This document shows, piece after piece, positions 35,094 to 42,900 of a DNA stretch of 42,975 bases (positions are counted from its first letter, which is position 1; every line of letters begins with the position of its first letter). Location of the stretch: NCBI GenBank assembly GCA_030849805.1, contig JASANZ010002080.1:1-42975 (forward strand), given 5' to 3'. The notes beneath the pieces are model-generated. The model had not been told where the DNA came from. It saw only the letters and a list, made by a program, of their open reading frames with translations, and searched no databases. The position numbers and the translations under genes were made by a program. Origin of the DNA: Sergeia podlipaevii (taxonomy: Eukaryota > Euglenozoa > Kinetoplastea > Trypanosomatida > Trypanosomatidae).

Positions 35094-36551
35094 CTATTCG
35101 TGTGATGTTGGCACAGACGTTTCGGTGGGTGGAGGCTGCACAACACGATCCAGCATAACCTCTCCATCTTTCACGCAAAGCAAGCACCCAATCACCGACT
35201 GACCCTCCTTGGGATGCGCGCCACCCAGAGGGCACAACTGTGTCCCGGGGCAAGGGATGGGGTCAGGCTCACTCTTTCGCCACAGTGCGTTGCACCTCTC
35301 GCACATGTAGCGGGTAGCAAACGAGCGCTGCGTCGCTGGATTGCAGCAGTAAGAGCACTTGAAGAAGGCAAACTCGCGACCGTGTTTCTCGCACACAGTG
35401 TCTGTGCGGCATAAGTCGCATACGAGGTCCTCTGGTTTGTTGAGAGGCTCACCAGCCAGCATGCGATAGCACACTCGGTCACCACCAAGAAAAGGGCGAC
35501 CACAATGGGAGCAGAGATAGAAGAGAATGTCCTCATCCGTCACAGCGGGGTTCTCTTTTTGTAGTGACACGAGAGCCTCGGCTGTGGCATGTCTCATCGC
35601 GATATCCAGCACCCTAATTTGCTTAGAAGGCTCAAGAGATGGATGGCGCATTAGTGACTTGCATCCTCCAGGGCAAACCGAGTTGGTAAAAACGATGTGC
35701 TTTCCTTGTGCTTTAAATGCATCCCACTGCGACGCCCACTCCATGACACAGTCGTAATGGAAGAAGTGTCCACAGTCAAAAGTCAAGCCATCATTTCCAT
35801 CAAACTCACAGTAGCAGATAGTACAGAGAGGTTCTTCATCAACAGCAGGGACGGCTCCAAGCAGAACAGTGCCACTGTGCCGCGCCGGTAGTGGCAGAGA
35901 CTTTCCATCGGGGAGCACTAGTATGGCATGCTGAGGATCGTAGCACACTATCTTGTCATCTGACAAGACAAATGGGCCAACGATAGGCACCTGCAAGTCG
36001 GTTTCCACAACTGCGCTGGTTTCGGTAACGCCAGCAATCCCCGCTAGCTCAGGCGCAAACACAATCACGATGTTCTTGTAGCGACCCAAGATGCAAGTAC
36101 CTTTACCAGTGCCTTGAACAATAGACGTACCGCTGTTGAAGTGATAGCCATGTAGTACGCCAGTGGGGTCTTGCACCACAAAGCCGTGCTCTGCGGGCTC
36201 AAAATTGGCCACCTGGCATTCTACCTCAAGCCTCTCAACCACCTTGCAAAGAGGATCATAGCTATGCAGTGTGTCATCACCTGCGATAGCGCAAAAGATC
36301 TTATTGCGATACCACACTATCTTAATAATGGCAGATGAAAAAGTGATCAGTTCTAATAACTCCGTGGCACCTCGTGTCCAGCGGCACAACGTCTTTGGCG
36401 AGCCAGCGGGCACCACGTAGTACACACCAGGACCAGCACACGCCGCGGCCTGCACATCTACGGGAAGTGAATCTAGCTCGCTCGCCACAAGTCTCCCATC
36501 CTTTTGGTCTACGCTGTAAGTGGCCTGGTTAATAAAGACAATAATCGCCAT
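35094..36551 (-). CDS. RING plus tandem-cysteine E3 ubiquitin ligase (MYCBP2/PHR RCR-type module)
   Basis: A 485-residue protein. Residues 1 to about 235 are beta-rich repeats, possibly a degenerate propeller. A RING domain spans 243-297 (CTICYCEF, FDCGHFFHYDC, CPGGC). Residues 345-460 match the tandem-cysteine domain so far known to me only from MYCBP2/Highwire/RPM-1: YLCSHCGRPFLGGDRVC, LVCDLC, CEKHG, KCSYCC, YMCERC, CPLGGAHP and GCLLC, with the same order and almost the same spacing. In human MYCBP2, ubiquitin passes from Cys4520 to Cys4572 and then to Thr. By ungapped alignment of the flanking cysteines, Cys361 corresponds to Cys4520 and Ser410 (TCG, 35322-35324) to Cys4572. Asp375 and Asn421 replace the Glu and His that support catalysis. 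The protein is far shorter than the about 4,600-residue animal ligases. Ligase activity is expected from the RING; how the relay works here is open. Confidence 0.85.
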   Translation of the reverse strand: MAIIVFINQATYSVDQKDGRLVASELDSLPVDVQAAACAGPGVYYVVPAGSPKTLCRWTRGATELLELITFSSAIIKIVWYRNKIFCAIAGDDTLHSYDPLCKVVERLEVECQVANFEPAEHGFVVQDPTGVLHGYHFNSGTSIVQGTGKGTCILGRYKNIVIVFAPELAGIAGVTETSAVVETDLQVPIVGPFVLSDDKIVCYDPQHAILVLPDGKSLPLPARHSGTVLLGAVPAVDEEPLCTICYCEFDGNDGLTFDCGHFFHYDCVMEWASQWDAFKAQGKHIVFTNSVCPGGCKSLMRHPSLEPSKQIRVLDIAMRHATAEALVSLQKENPAVTDEDILFYLCSHCGRPFLGGDRVCYRMLAGEPLNKPEDLVCDLCRTDTVCEKHGREFAFFKCSYCCNPATQRSFATRYMCERCNALWRKSEPDPIPCPGTQLCPLGGAHPKEGQSVIGCLLCVKDGEVMLDRVVQPPPTETSVPTSHE

Positions 36552-36618
36552 ATGTAGTGCTACAACGAATATGTCGTATATGGAAGCCTTGCAACGCTAG
36601 TGTATGTTCGCTTTTCAT
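36529..36618 (-). other. Possible upstream ORF overlapping the E3-ligase start codon
   Basis: If trans-splicing uses the first AG after the pyrimidine tract (36620-36621), the mature leader begins A-ATG. That ATG (36616-36618) opens a 29-codon frame in another register, which ends at TAA 36529-36531, inside the E3 coding region. Use of a later AG would remove it. Confidence 0.4.
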
Positions 36619-36619
36619 T

Positions 36620-36651
36620 CTGAACAGCAACAACAACAACAACAAAAAAAA
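36620..36651 (-). promoter_or_regulatory. Predicted spliced-leader acceptor of the E3-ligase gene
   Basis: Eight T, then a GTT repeat and GCTGTTCAG, with AG at 36620-36621. Confidence 0.6.
36628..36644. repeat. CAA trinucleotide repeat within the acceptor tract
   Basis: Five to six CAA units (GTT in the transcript). Confidence 0.85.
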
Positions 36652-37237
36652 TGCGGCAGAGAAGAGGGGATAAAAGTTGAAGTATCGTAGAAGAGAAGAG
36701 AATAGCAATTAGCGCCAGCAGGTGTAGATTGCGCCAAAACCTGCAAAAAAAAAAAAAAAAGGAACGTGGGGAACAGGCATTCCAATGATACGAAGCACTT
36801 GCCAAACAAAAATGATGATGATAATTGAACAGATAGTTGTGAAACAGAGAGACAAGCGGCGAAATAAAATAAATAAAAAACAATAAAAATTGCTTGAGAA
36901 AATATATGTGAGTTATGTAAGCTACTAGCAGTATATAGTACAGTGAGTGTTCACGGCATCCATCCCTCTCTCCCTCTATCTGCTTGTAAACGTTTCATGT
37001 TTTCCTACCAACAACTCTACCTACTCATAATTGCATCCAAACGCCGCGCGACAGAGCGTATATAAAGGAAAGAAAAAAACATCATCTAAACCCTACGCCA
37101 AGAGATGAACATCAAAAAAAAAAGGATAAATACAAAATCACTAGGGGTACAATACTAAAATCGGATATACACCATAAGTACCCAACTTCTAACGTAAACT
37201 GTCCTGCTGTGTTCGCTCTTTCTATTTTTGGCGCTGG

Positions 37238-38563
37238 TTACTGACGGCCGGGATGCTTTTCAGCCTGATCGCGCATGTCGCGCAGGCGCTCGGCAGTAAC
37301 TGTAAAGATCTGCAAATCCATCTTCTTCTTTGTTTCATCATCCATCGACTCGCGTGCGACACCGTCCTGAAATATGCCAGCACGGCGAGACGTAGCCCTC
37401 GCACGACGCCACTCCTCAACAAAGATACGCTTGACTTGGCTCTCGTACTCAGCATCGTTGCCCCACCAAGGAAGCATCGTGTCAGACTGAACGTGCTCCA
37501 TCGTTTGTGGCCTCGACTTCTGCTGCTGTTTGGCACGCGCGTGACCTTCTATATACACGTAAATGACCACCAAGATGCACACTGCAAGCACGTAAAGAAC
37601 AGCTCCCTCCATCCTAATCTCCTTCACTTCCGACGTGTTGTTCATCACCTCCGTGGCTGTCCGCGACGCAAGTCCTGCAACGTCAGTACGATCCTGAAGA
37701 TTGTTCTTGGCATTCAGCACTTCAATGTCGGAGGCGCTAACCTCGGTCTCAAATATCGCCTTTTTAGCTTCCTCACCCTCAGTAGATGCAACACCGCTGA
37801 CGCCTGCGTCGCTAGCGTCAGTCTTCTCAGAATGCTCGTCTTGCCTCGTCTCGTCGTTCTTGCTGTACTCTCCCTTCCCTTCCTGGGAAGAGCATTCGTC
37901 CTTTGGCAAAAAGATCGGCTTTTCAGTGCCGTCTGTCAAGGTAAGGTGGTCTGCGACCTTGATCTTTCCGTCCTCAAGTACCTGTAGGCGAACCGTCTTG
38001 AGGCCTGTTTGCTCTAGCACATCTTCAATGTCCTCTAGCAGCCACATTGCCTCGTCCGTCTCAGCTGCCAGTTTCTGTGACAACTCATCGCCAAGACGCT
38101 CCTGAACCGCCTCGATCTGCTTGATGTGATCATCAAGAGTTGATATTGGGATGTATGACTTAATACGAGAGCGAGCATCAAGATAGTTCTGGGCCTCATG
38201 ATCATCTGTCTGAAAATTCCCAAGATTCACAACCTTATTGTCGACCGTCTCTACGCCGTAGTCTTTCATCACGTCCTGATACGCTAAACTGACACGCAGG
38301 AAAGACTCAGCATCACCACCGGCCTCGGGATGAGTACGACGAGCAGCCAAAAGATACTTGAGCTTAGTGAGAGCTAGTGGAAGTCCGGGGCGGCACTCCA
38401 GAATTTGGTAACGAAGTGGGTAGTTTTCAAGTTCCTTTCTCTTTCGCTCAGCCTCAGCTAATTCCTTCCTTTCCGCATTCAGTTTCTGGTAATCTTTTAC
38501 TACTGACACCGCCTCCGGCGCACGCTGTATAGTATTGCATAGTAAAAACGCACACCGGCGCAT
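37238..38563 (-). CDS. Membrane protein with degenerate J-domain, probably mitochondrial
   Basis: A 441-residue protein. The start is the ATG at 38563 (MRRCAFLLCNTIQRAP). An upstream in-frame ATG at 38635 begins before the pyrimidine tract and the AG acceptor (38572-38573), so its 24 codons should be spliced off. The N terminus is basic and hydrophobic, like a mitochondrial targeting peptide. Residues about 48-103 resemble a J-domain: LRYQILECRPGLP, LTKLKYLLAARRTHPEAGG, then SFLRVSLAYQDVMKDYG. The Hsp70-activating HPD is HPE (78-80). A charged Glu/Ser-rich region follows, one membrane helix at about 317-340 (VLYVLAVCILVVIYVYI), and a C-terminal charged domain. J-like proteins without HPD occur in mitochondrial import motors (Pam16 type). 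Whether this one binds an Hsp70 is unknown. Confidence 0.75.
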   Translation of the reverse strand: MRRCAFLLCNTIQRAPEAVSVVKDYQKLNAERKELAEAERKRKELENYPLRYQILECRPGLPLALTKLKYLLAARRTHPEAGGDAESFLRVSLAYQDVMKDYGVETVDNKVVNLGNFQTDDHEAQNYLDARSRIKSYIPISTLDDHIKQIEAVQERLGDELSQKLAAETDEAMWLLEDIEDVLEQTGLKTVRLQVLEDGKIKVADHLTLTDGTEKPIFLPKDECSSQEGKGEYSKNDETRQDEHSEKTDASDAGVSGVASTEGEEAKKAIFETEVSASDIEVLNAKNNLQDRTDVAGLASRTATEVMNNTSEVKEIRMEGAVLYVLAVCILVVIYVYIEGHARAKQQQKSRPQTMEHVQSDTMLPWWGNDAEYESQVKRIFVEEWRRARATSRRAGIFQDGVARESMDDETKKKMDLQIFTVTAERLRDMRDQAEKHPGRQ

Positions 38564-39090
38564 TTTGAGCTCTACAAGTCGCGTTACATAATCAAAAGAA
38601 GAAAAGAAAAAAGGGAAGGAAAAGAGAAGGGTCATTTAATACAATCGGGCAGCGCAAGAATGAGGCGTTGTGGCTTGGCGAAACGCGTAATGCCGCGTAT
38701 GCGAGCACGCTTGAGCAAACATCGGTCAAAAACGATAACAACGGCTAAAACCCCACAAAAAAGAAATAGAAATACTTAGCTTCGTATGTACTGAAATATA
38801 AAATACAAATCACGCGCGCACGCAGGTCACGCAATCAGCAAAAGGGAGGGGGGGAGTACAGCCTGGCGCTTACTCTAAATGTGAATGCACACAAACGGCA
38901 AAAAAAAAAAAAAGATATAGAACGAAAAAAAAAGTGTCGAAGTACAATTAGCATAATCTACAAAAGAAAAAGAATTACGTCCCTCTCACTTTTTCTTCTT
39001 CAAAAAACATGAGTGTCAAAAGTCACTCACAAGAGATAAGAAGGGAATGAAATAAAAAAAACTAAAAGCGAGAGTGCAATTTTTCGAAGT
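38564..39090. other. Intergenic region upstream of the J-domain-like gene
   Basis: No gene seen. It has the J-like gene acceptor (38572-38630), A runs at about 38900-38914 and 38925-38933, and a G run near 38848-38854. Confidence 0.75.
38572..38630 (-). promoter_or_regulatory. Predicted spliced-leader acceptor of the J-domain-like gene
   Basis: A long T/C tract (38594-38630) followed by ACTTGTAG (AG at 38572-38573), 8 nt before the chosen ATG. Confidence 0.6.
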
Positions 39091-40488
39091 CTAGTTGTAT
39101 CCATAATATTGCTGTTGCTGGGGTGGCATCTGCCTTTGGCGTTGAGGCTGGCTTTGCATGGGTGACTGGTATTCCTGTCCCCAGTCTTGCCCTTGTTGCT
39201 CACCCCATCCTTGTGGAGCTCCTCCCCAGCGAGAACGGGACTGTGACGCCATAGGATTCTGCCATCCACTTTGTTGTGGGCGTGGGAAGCCTCCGTAGGA
39301 GCTACCTTGAGGCTGAAAATTGCTGCTCCTACCCATCTGTCCCCATTGTCCAGAAGCTGATGGCCCCCATTGTCCAGAAGCTGATGATCCCCATTGTCCA
39401 GAAACTGATGGCCCCCACTGTCCAAACCCTGGTTGTCCACGGAATCCCATGCCAGGTCCACCATAGCCATTACCAAGACCGCCGCCGTACCCGAATGCAG
39501 CCCAGGGTGAAGCGGTGACATGCACCCCAGCTCGAATGTCAGCCTCGGTGTTCTTAATGGTCTTTTTACCAGAGGCCACGCCACAGTAGTAATACCGCTG
39601 TGAGACAAAGGCAATAATAGGCACAAGAATGATAAGAAAAATGAGGTACCACAAGCGGTTTGTGCACTCTGCTAGGTCGCTACTTTCGATAGTGAGCACT
39701 GGCGGGTCACCCACGTAGTACACTTGGACACCATCTACGAGCACATAGCTGATCTGAAAGGCAGAAAGTGGAGACGCAAATTGGACAAAGTTGAGCAGAC
39801 TCACCAGGGTCAGCTCACGGTCGGCGGAGTAAATGTTAAACTCCATCAAGTTAAAAGTCGTACTAGCTGCACCAATTCCCGTCACTAGCGGGTTAAACCG
39901 AACAAACATGATCAGGCTGCAGGCAGTTGGTAAGCAACGGCACAGCGCAGCATTCAAAGCGTTGTAATCAACGACCGACGTTGAAGTGTAGAAAAAAACG
40001 GAAAAATTTCTCAAGCATAAATTTGGATTGATTAGGTCAATAGGATCTGTATTCTGGCATGCGTCCGACACATCGATCACGGTTGGCTGCTGTCTGAAAT
40101 TATCAATGCACACCTGGTTGAGATTTGCTCCCACTTCGCGACTGTTTGTGGTGGCCCACCCAGCGTATATTGCATCCAATGCACCGATTTGTGAGTTTAC
40201 TGTTGCAGGATCACCCAAAACCCATGCATTAGAAATGACAACTAGATCGTTACCCGAATCATAGGCCTCTGCAACAACTGCTGTTGGAGCTTTCATGGCG
40301 CTGTTCAATGCCTGGGAAAACTCCGCGTTCAGCTCCACAGAGGGCGTAAAGTTAACATTCTGGACAGCATCTTTCAGTACAATCCCGTTGTTGAAGTTAA
40401 GCGCAATATTTGAAGCACTGGAAGACGGCACCGACGCTAGCAGAAGCGCAAAAATAGCAGCCACCTGCAGAAAAAAAAACTGATACAT
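39091..40488 (-). CDS. Type-I membrane protein with Gly/Gln/Trp-rich repeat tail
   Basis: I do not recognise a named family for this 465-residue protein. I start it at the ATG at 40488 (MYQFFFLQVAAIFALLL), which opens a signal peptide cleaved near residue 25 (SSSAS-N). A further in-frame ATG at 40539 adds 17 codons in AT-rich leader DNA and is less likely. The ectodomain (about 25-275) has several cysteines and N-glycosylation sequons (NFT, NFS). A single membrane helix follows at about 280-302 (YLIFLIILVPIIAFV), then a cytosolic tail of about 160 residues rich in Gly, Gln, Trp, Pro and Ser with no acidic or hydrophobic core. The tail includes four 8-residue SGQWGPSA-type repeats (about 350-381) and ends PPQQQQYYGYN. 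Such tails are prone to self-association. A surface or endomembrane role is likely; the function is unknown. Confidence 0.75.
   Translation of the reverse strand: MYQFFFLQVAAIFALLLASVPSSSASNIALNFNNGIVLKDAVQNVNFTPSVELNAEFSQALNSAMKAPTAVVAEAYDSGNDLVVISNAWVLGDPATVNSQIGALDAIYAGWATTNSREVGANLNQVCIDNFRQQPTVIDVSDACQNTDPIDLINPNLCLRNFSVFFYTSTSVVDYNALNAALCRCLPTACSLIMFVRFNPLVTGIGAASTTFNLMEFNIYSADRELTLVSLLNFVQFASPLSAFQISYVLVDGVQVYYVGDPPVLTIESSDLAECTNRLWYLIFLIILVPIIAFVSQRYYYCGVASGKKTIKNTEADIRAGVHVTASPWAAFGYGGGLGNGYGGPGMGFRGQPGFGQWGPSVSGQWGSSASGQWGPSASGQWGQMGRSSNFQPQGSSYGGFPRPQQSGWQNPMASQSRSRWGGAPQGWGEQQGQDWGQEYQSPMQSQPQRQRQMPPQQQQYYGYN
39344..39439 (-). repeat. 24-nt tandem repeat (four units) coding for SGQWGPSA
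   Basis: Units begin at 39344, 39368, 39392 and 39416, nearly identical in DNA, within the cytosolic tail of the membrane protein. The period is a multiple of three, so unit gain or loss keeps the frame. Confidence 0.9.
40465..40479 (-). promoter_or_regulatory. Splice-acceptor-like tract inside the signal-peptide coding region
   Basis: Nine T then CTGCAG (AG at 40465-40466), lying seven codons into the membrane protein gene. It is better than the acceptor just before the ATG (AG at 40491-40492, with little pyrimidine before it). Confidence 0.4.
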
Positions 40489-41060
40489 CTCTAAGATTTT
40501 TTTGTTTTGAGTGTAATAAATGTATATATATACACACACAACAATCTAATAAATCAAAAAGTAAAAGTAATGAATAAGACTGTACTACCTATACAAAACT
40601 CTTTAAAGACAATAAAATAGTGAAGACAAAAAAAACAAAAAAAGAGCACCGACAAATATGACAACAATAGTAAGCTGAAAAAGAGATGAACACTAAAAAG
40701 CGGCGAGCGCTTCAATATACCATAAGAAACGATGAAATCGCTTGGGGAAAAAAATCATATTTGATGTATTATGATGGTACCCCATAGGTACAACAGAAGG
40801 AAATTTTGAGCTTGAAGAAAGGCAAACAGCAAAAAAAGAACAAAAGGGAGACTCAAAACAACGCAAAAAAAAAAAAAGCGTCAATAGCAGCAACAAAAGG
40901 CTTGCAGCGCTCTCCAACACAAAAGAAGAACAAAGAAAATAGCGAGAAGGCGGTCGATGTGAAATGGGCAACCAAGCGTGCTACAACAATACTTACTATC
41001 AAAAATAAACACTGATGGGGAGAAGAAGAAAAAAAAAAAACATGAATGCTATCATGAAGC
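40489..41060. other. Intergenic region upstream of the membrane-protein gene
   Basis: No gene seen. AG at 40489-40492 is the likely acceptor for the ATG at 40488. A runs lie at about 40864-40877 and 41029-41041. A 92-codon minus-strand frame at 40693-40971 is Ser/Phe/Leu-rich translation of pyrimidine tracts. Confidence 0.7.
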
Positions 41061-42488
41061 TCAAGGAGATTTCAGTGCAGCTTTCAATGCTTGTATGCGT
41101 TGAGTGATCTTACGCTCGTCACTATGTGTGTATGGAAGAACAACGCAGCGTTGTAGCATCGCATGAAAACTGAGTATGCACTCTAGCACCTCCTCCGCAA
41201 GACTCTCTGATGGACTTTTGCCTAACGATCTCAGCGCCCTGGCGCTTTCAACATATACTGCCTTTTTGATGCGCTCTGCAAATGCTGATGGAGTTGTAAT
41301 ACCCCATGGGGATACGTTGAGTATTTCTGCAGTATCAAGAATAGCAATGCATTCTCTGAGTGAGAAACGCCCAGCGAGAGAGAACAGCTGCGCAAACAAG
41401 CTGGAGTGAGCGTGTTCCCATTGTGCAAAGCTAGCCACCTTGAGAGCTTCCTCAATGCTAAAGGAGTGCTGTTGGGCCAGAAGGTGCAGTGCAAGAAGAG
41501 CTTCTGGGGGAGACATGTCGCCAATTCGTCCATGGCTGTACCATGAGAAGCACAACTTGAGACTCATATCCGGCGTGCTGAGCACAACGGGCTCCTTCAT
41601 AAGCCGCAGTAGCACATCAGTTGGCACACTGGAAAACTCTTCTAATGGTGTCACGCAAAGCAACTTTTCAATCTCCGACAAAACAATAAACGGTCGCTCG
41701 TAGTGCCGCTGATCACTGAGACTAAGGTACGCAAGAACCAGTTGTTCAGTTGATAGCTGAGGCACCATTTGATGTGTGTGCCTTGTGCATATGTTGAAGA
41801 GCCGTGCGCCAACATTGGATGGTACCTGTACCCTAAACACGCGGCTGTCACCCTGGAGAACGAGAAGCAGCCACCAAATCGCCCTAAACTCCCACATCTC
41901 ATTACCATGGCTCAAGTGCCTGCAAATAGCATCCACAATTGGTTCAATAGGTGCATCGTCAAGATTAGGCGCGCTCAGTTGTTTCGACACAACAAGCTCT
42001 AGCAGCATAAGTGTACAAGTAAAATTGAGCCCGTCTAAAAATTCTGAACTGATACCTTCAGGTGGCGGTGTGGTAAAGACTTGGCCACTACATGCACGAT
42101 CATACATGGTAAGAACCAGCTCGTTTGAAGTGACAACGGGCGATGCTGCTGTACTACAGGTTGTAGTTGACGTGGGTAGCGCCTGAACACCTCCATGGGC
42201 CAGAGGGTGTGGAGTGAGGTACGAAGATACGACTTTCAAAAAGGACCTCTCTGATGCTGTCATGCAAGGCGTCATGTTTGCAAGAGAACTAGATGCAGCC
42301 TGCTCAAGGCCATCCACAAACGTGCCGGAGCGCGCCAAGACACTGAGTACTGGCAACGCTCGCGAAGGAGTAGAGAGCTCCCATTCTACGTTCTTTATCA
42401 AACGCATGTGGTGCTGTGAAATCGCGTTCCTATCATCGCTAGCGCGGCCTGTATACGCGATGAGTCTACACGCATTACACTGTATCAT
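41061..42488 (-). CDS. Unrecognised helical protein, possibly organellar RNA-related
   Basis: A 475-residue protein that I cannot assign. It is Leu/Ser/Ala-rich and almost wholly helical by appearance, with repeated short helix pairs such as AIWWLLLVLQGD, ELLLALHLLAQQHSFSIEEAL-type segments, SLFAQLFSLAGRFSLRECIAIL and LEECILSFHAMLQ-type segments. This resembles the irregular helical-repeat proteins (RAP/FAST or OPR-like) common in kinetoplastid mitochondria, but no RAP motif is visible at the C terminus, which ends in a basic helix (KITQRIQALKAALKSP). No clear signal peptide or membrane segment. The ATG at 42488 follows AG at 42512-42513; a 12-T tract lies between that AG and the ATG. Confidence 0.65.
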   Translation of the reverse strand: MIQCNACRLIAYTGRASDDRNAISQHHMRLIKNVEWELSTPSRALPVLSVLARSGTFVDGLEQAASSSLANMTPCMTASERSFLKVVSSYLTPHPLAHGGVQALPTSTTTCSTAASPVVTSNELVLTMYDRACSGQVFTTPPPEGISSEFLDGLNFTCTLMLLELVVSKQLSAPNLDDAPIEPIVDAICRHLSHGNEMWEFRAIWWLLLVLQGDSRVFRVQVPSNVGARLFNICTRHTHQMVPQLSTEQLVLAYLSLSDQRHYERPFIVLSEIEKLLCVTPLEEFSSVPTDVLLRLMKEPVVLSTPDMSLKLCFSWYSHGRIGDMSPPEALLALHLLAQQHSFSIEEALKVASFAQWEHAHSSLFAQLFSLAGRFSLRECIAILDTAEILNVSPWGITTPSAFAERIKKAVYVESARALRSLGKSPSESLAEEVLECILSFHAMLQRCVVLPYTHSDERKITQRIQALKAALKSP

Positions 42489-42900
42489 AGTGGCGCAAAA
42501 AAAAAAAGGTGCTGTTGAGGAAAAACAGAAAAAAAGCCCCTAGGAGCTAGCGAGTAGTGATCTGATGGCAGTCTCTGAAACGCTGTCGTTTGGCGTGAGT
42601 ACTTTGCTGATTATATGTTTACAAAAAAAAAAAAAAGATCCAATAGGAACACGAGAGTGAAAGCAAAAAAAAGATTGCGAAAGGGTAAAAAAAAAAACAT
42701 GCCGCAACTTTGCGATGGAATAGACGGGAGAAACGTAAAAAAAAAGGCATGGCTCACGTGGATGAACCATTCTTTCTCTACCGAATGAATAGAAGACACA
42801 TAGTAAACAATCCTTTTTTTTTTTAAGAGTTACGCAGAAAATAATAATAAAAATGCTACTTAGCAGTAGTCAAACAAGGCACAACATTCAAGTTCACGCT
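42489..42900. other. Intergenic region between uL22 and the helical-protein gene
   Basis: No gene seen. A runs occur at about 42497-42508, 42622-42635, 42687-42698 and 42738-42746, and a T run at 42812-42823. The uL22 3' UTR occupies the right part. Confidence 0.75.
42512..42530 (-). promoter_or_regulatory. Predicted spliced-leader acceptor of the helical-protein gene
   Basis: The transcript reads TTTTCTGTTTTTCCTCAACAG, with AG at 42512-42513; no AG lies between the following T12 run and the ATG. Confidence 0.5.

Larger units (their letters stand above)
36552..37237. other. Intergenic region between the J-domain-like and E3-ligase genes
   Basis: No gene seen apart from the possible upstream ORF. 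It has the E3 acceptor (36620-36651), a CAA repeat at 36628-36644, an A run at about 36744-36760 and CT-rich sequence near 36960-36980. Confidence 0.75.

Noticed and set aside
39276..39518. Plus-strand frame with a repeated Pro-Ile-Val-Gln-Lys-Leu-Met pattern
   Set aside because: It is the antisense reading of the 24-nt repeat in the membrane-protein gene.
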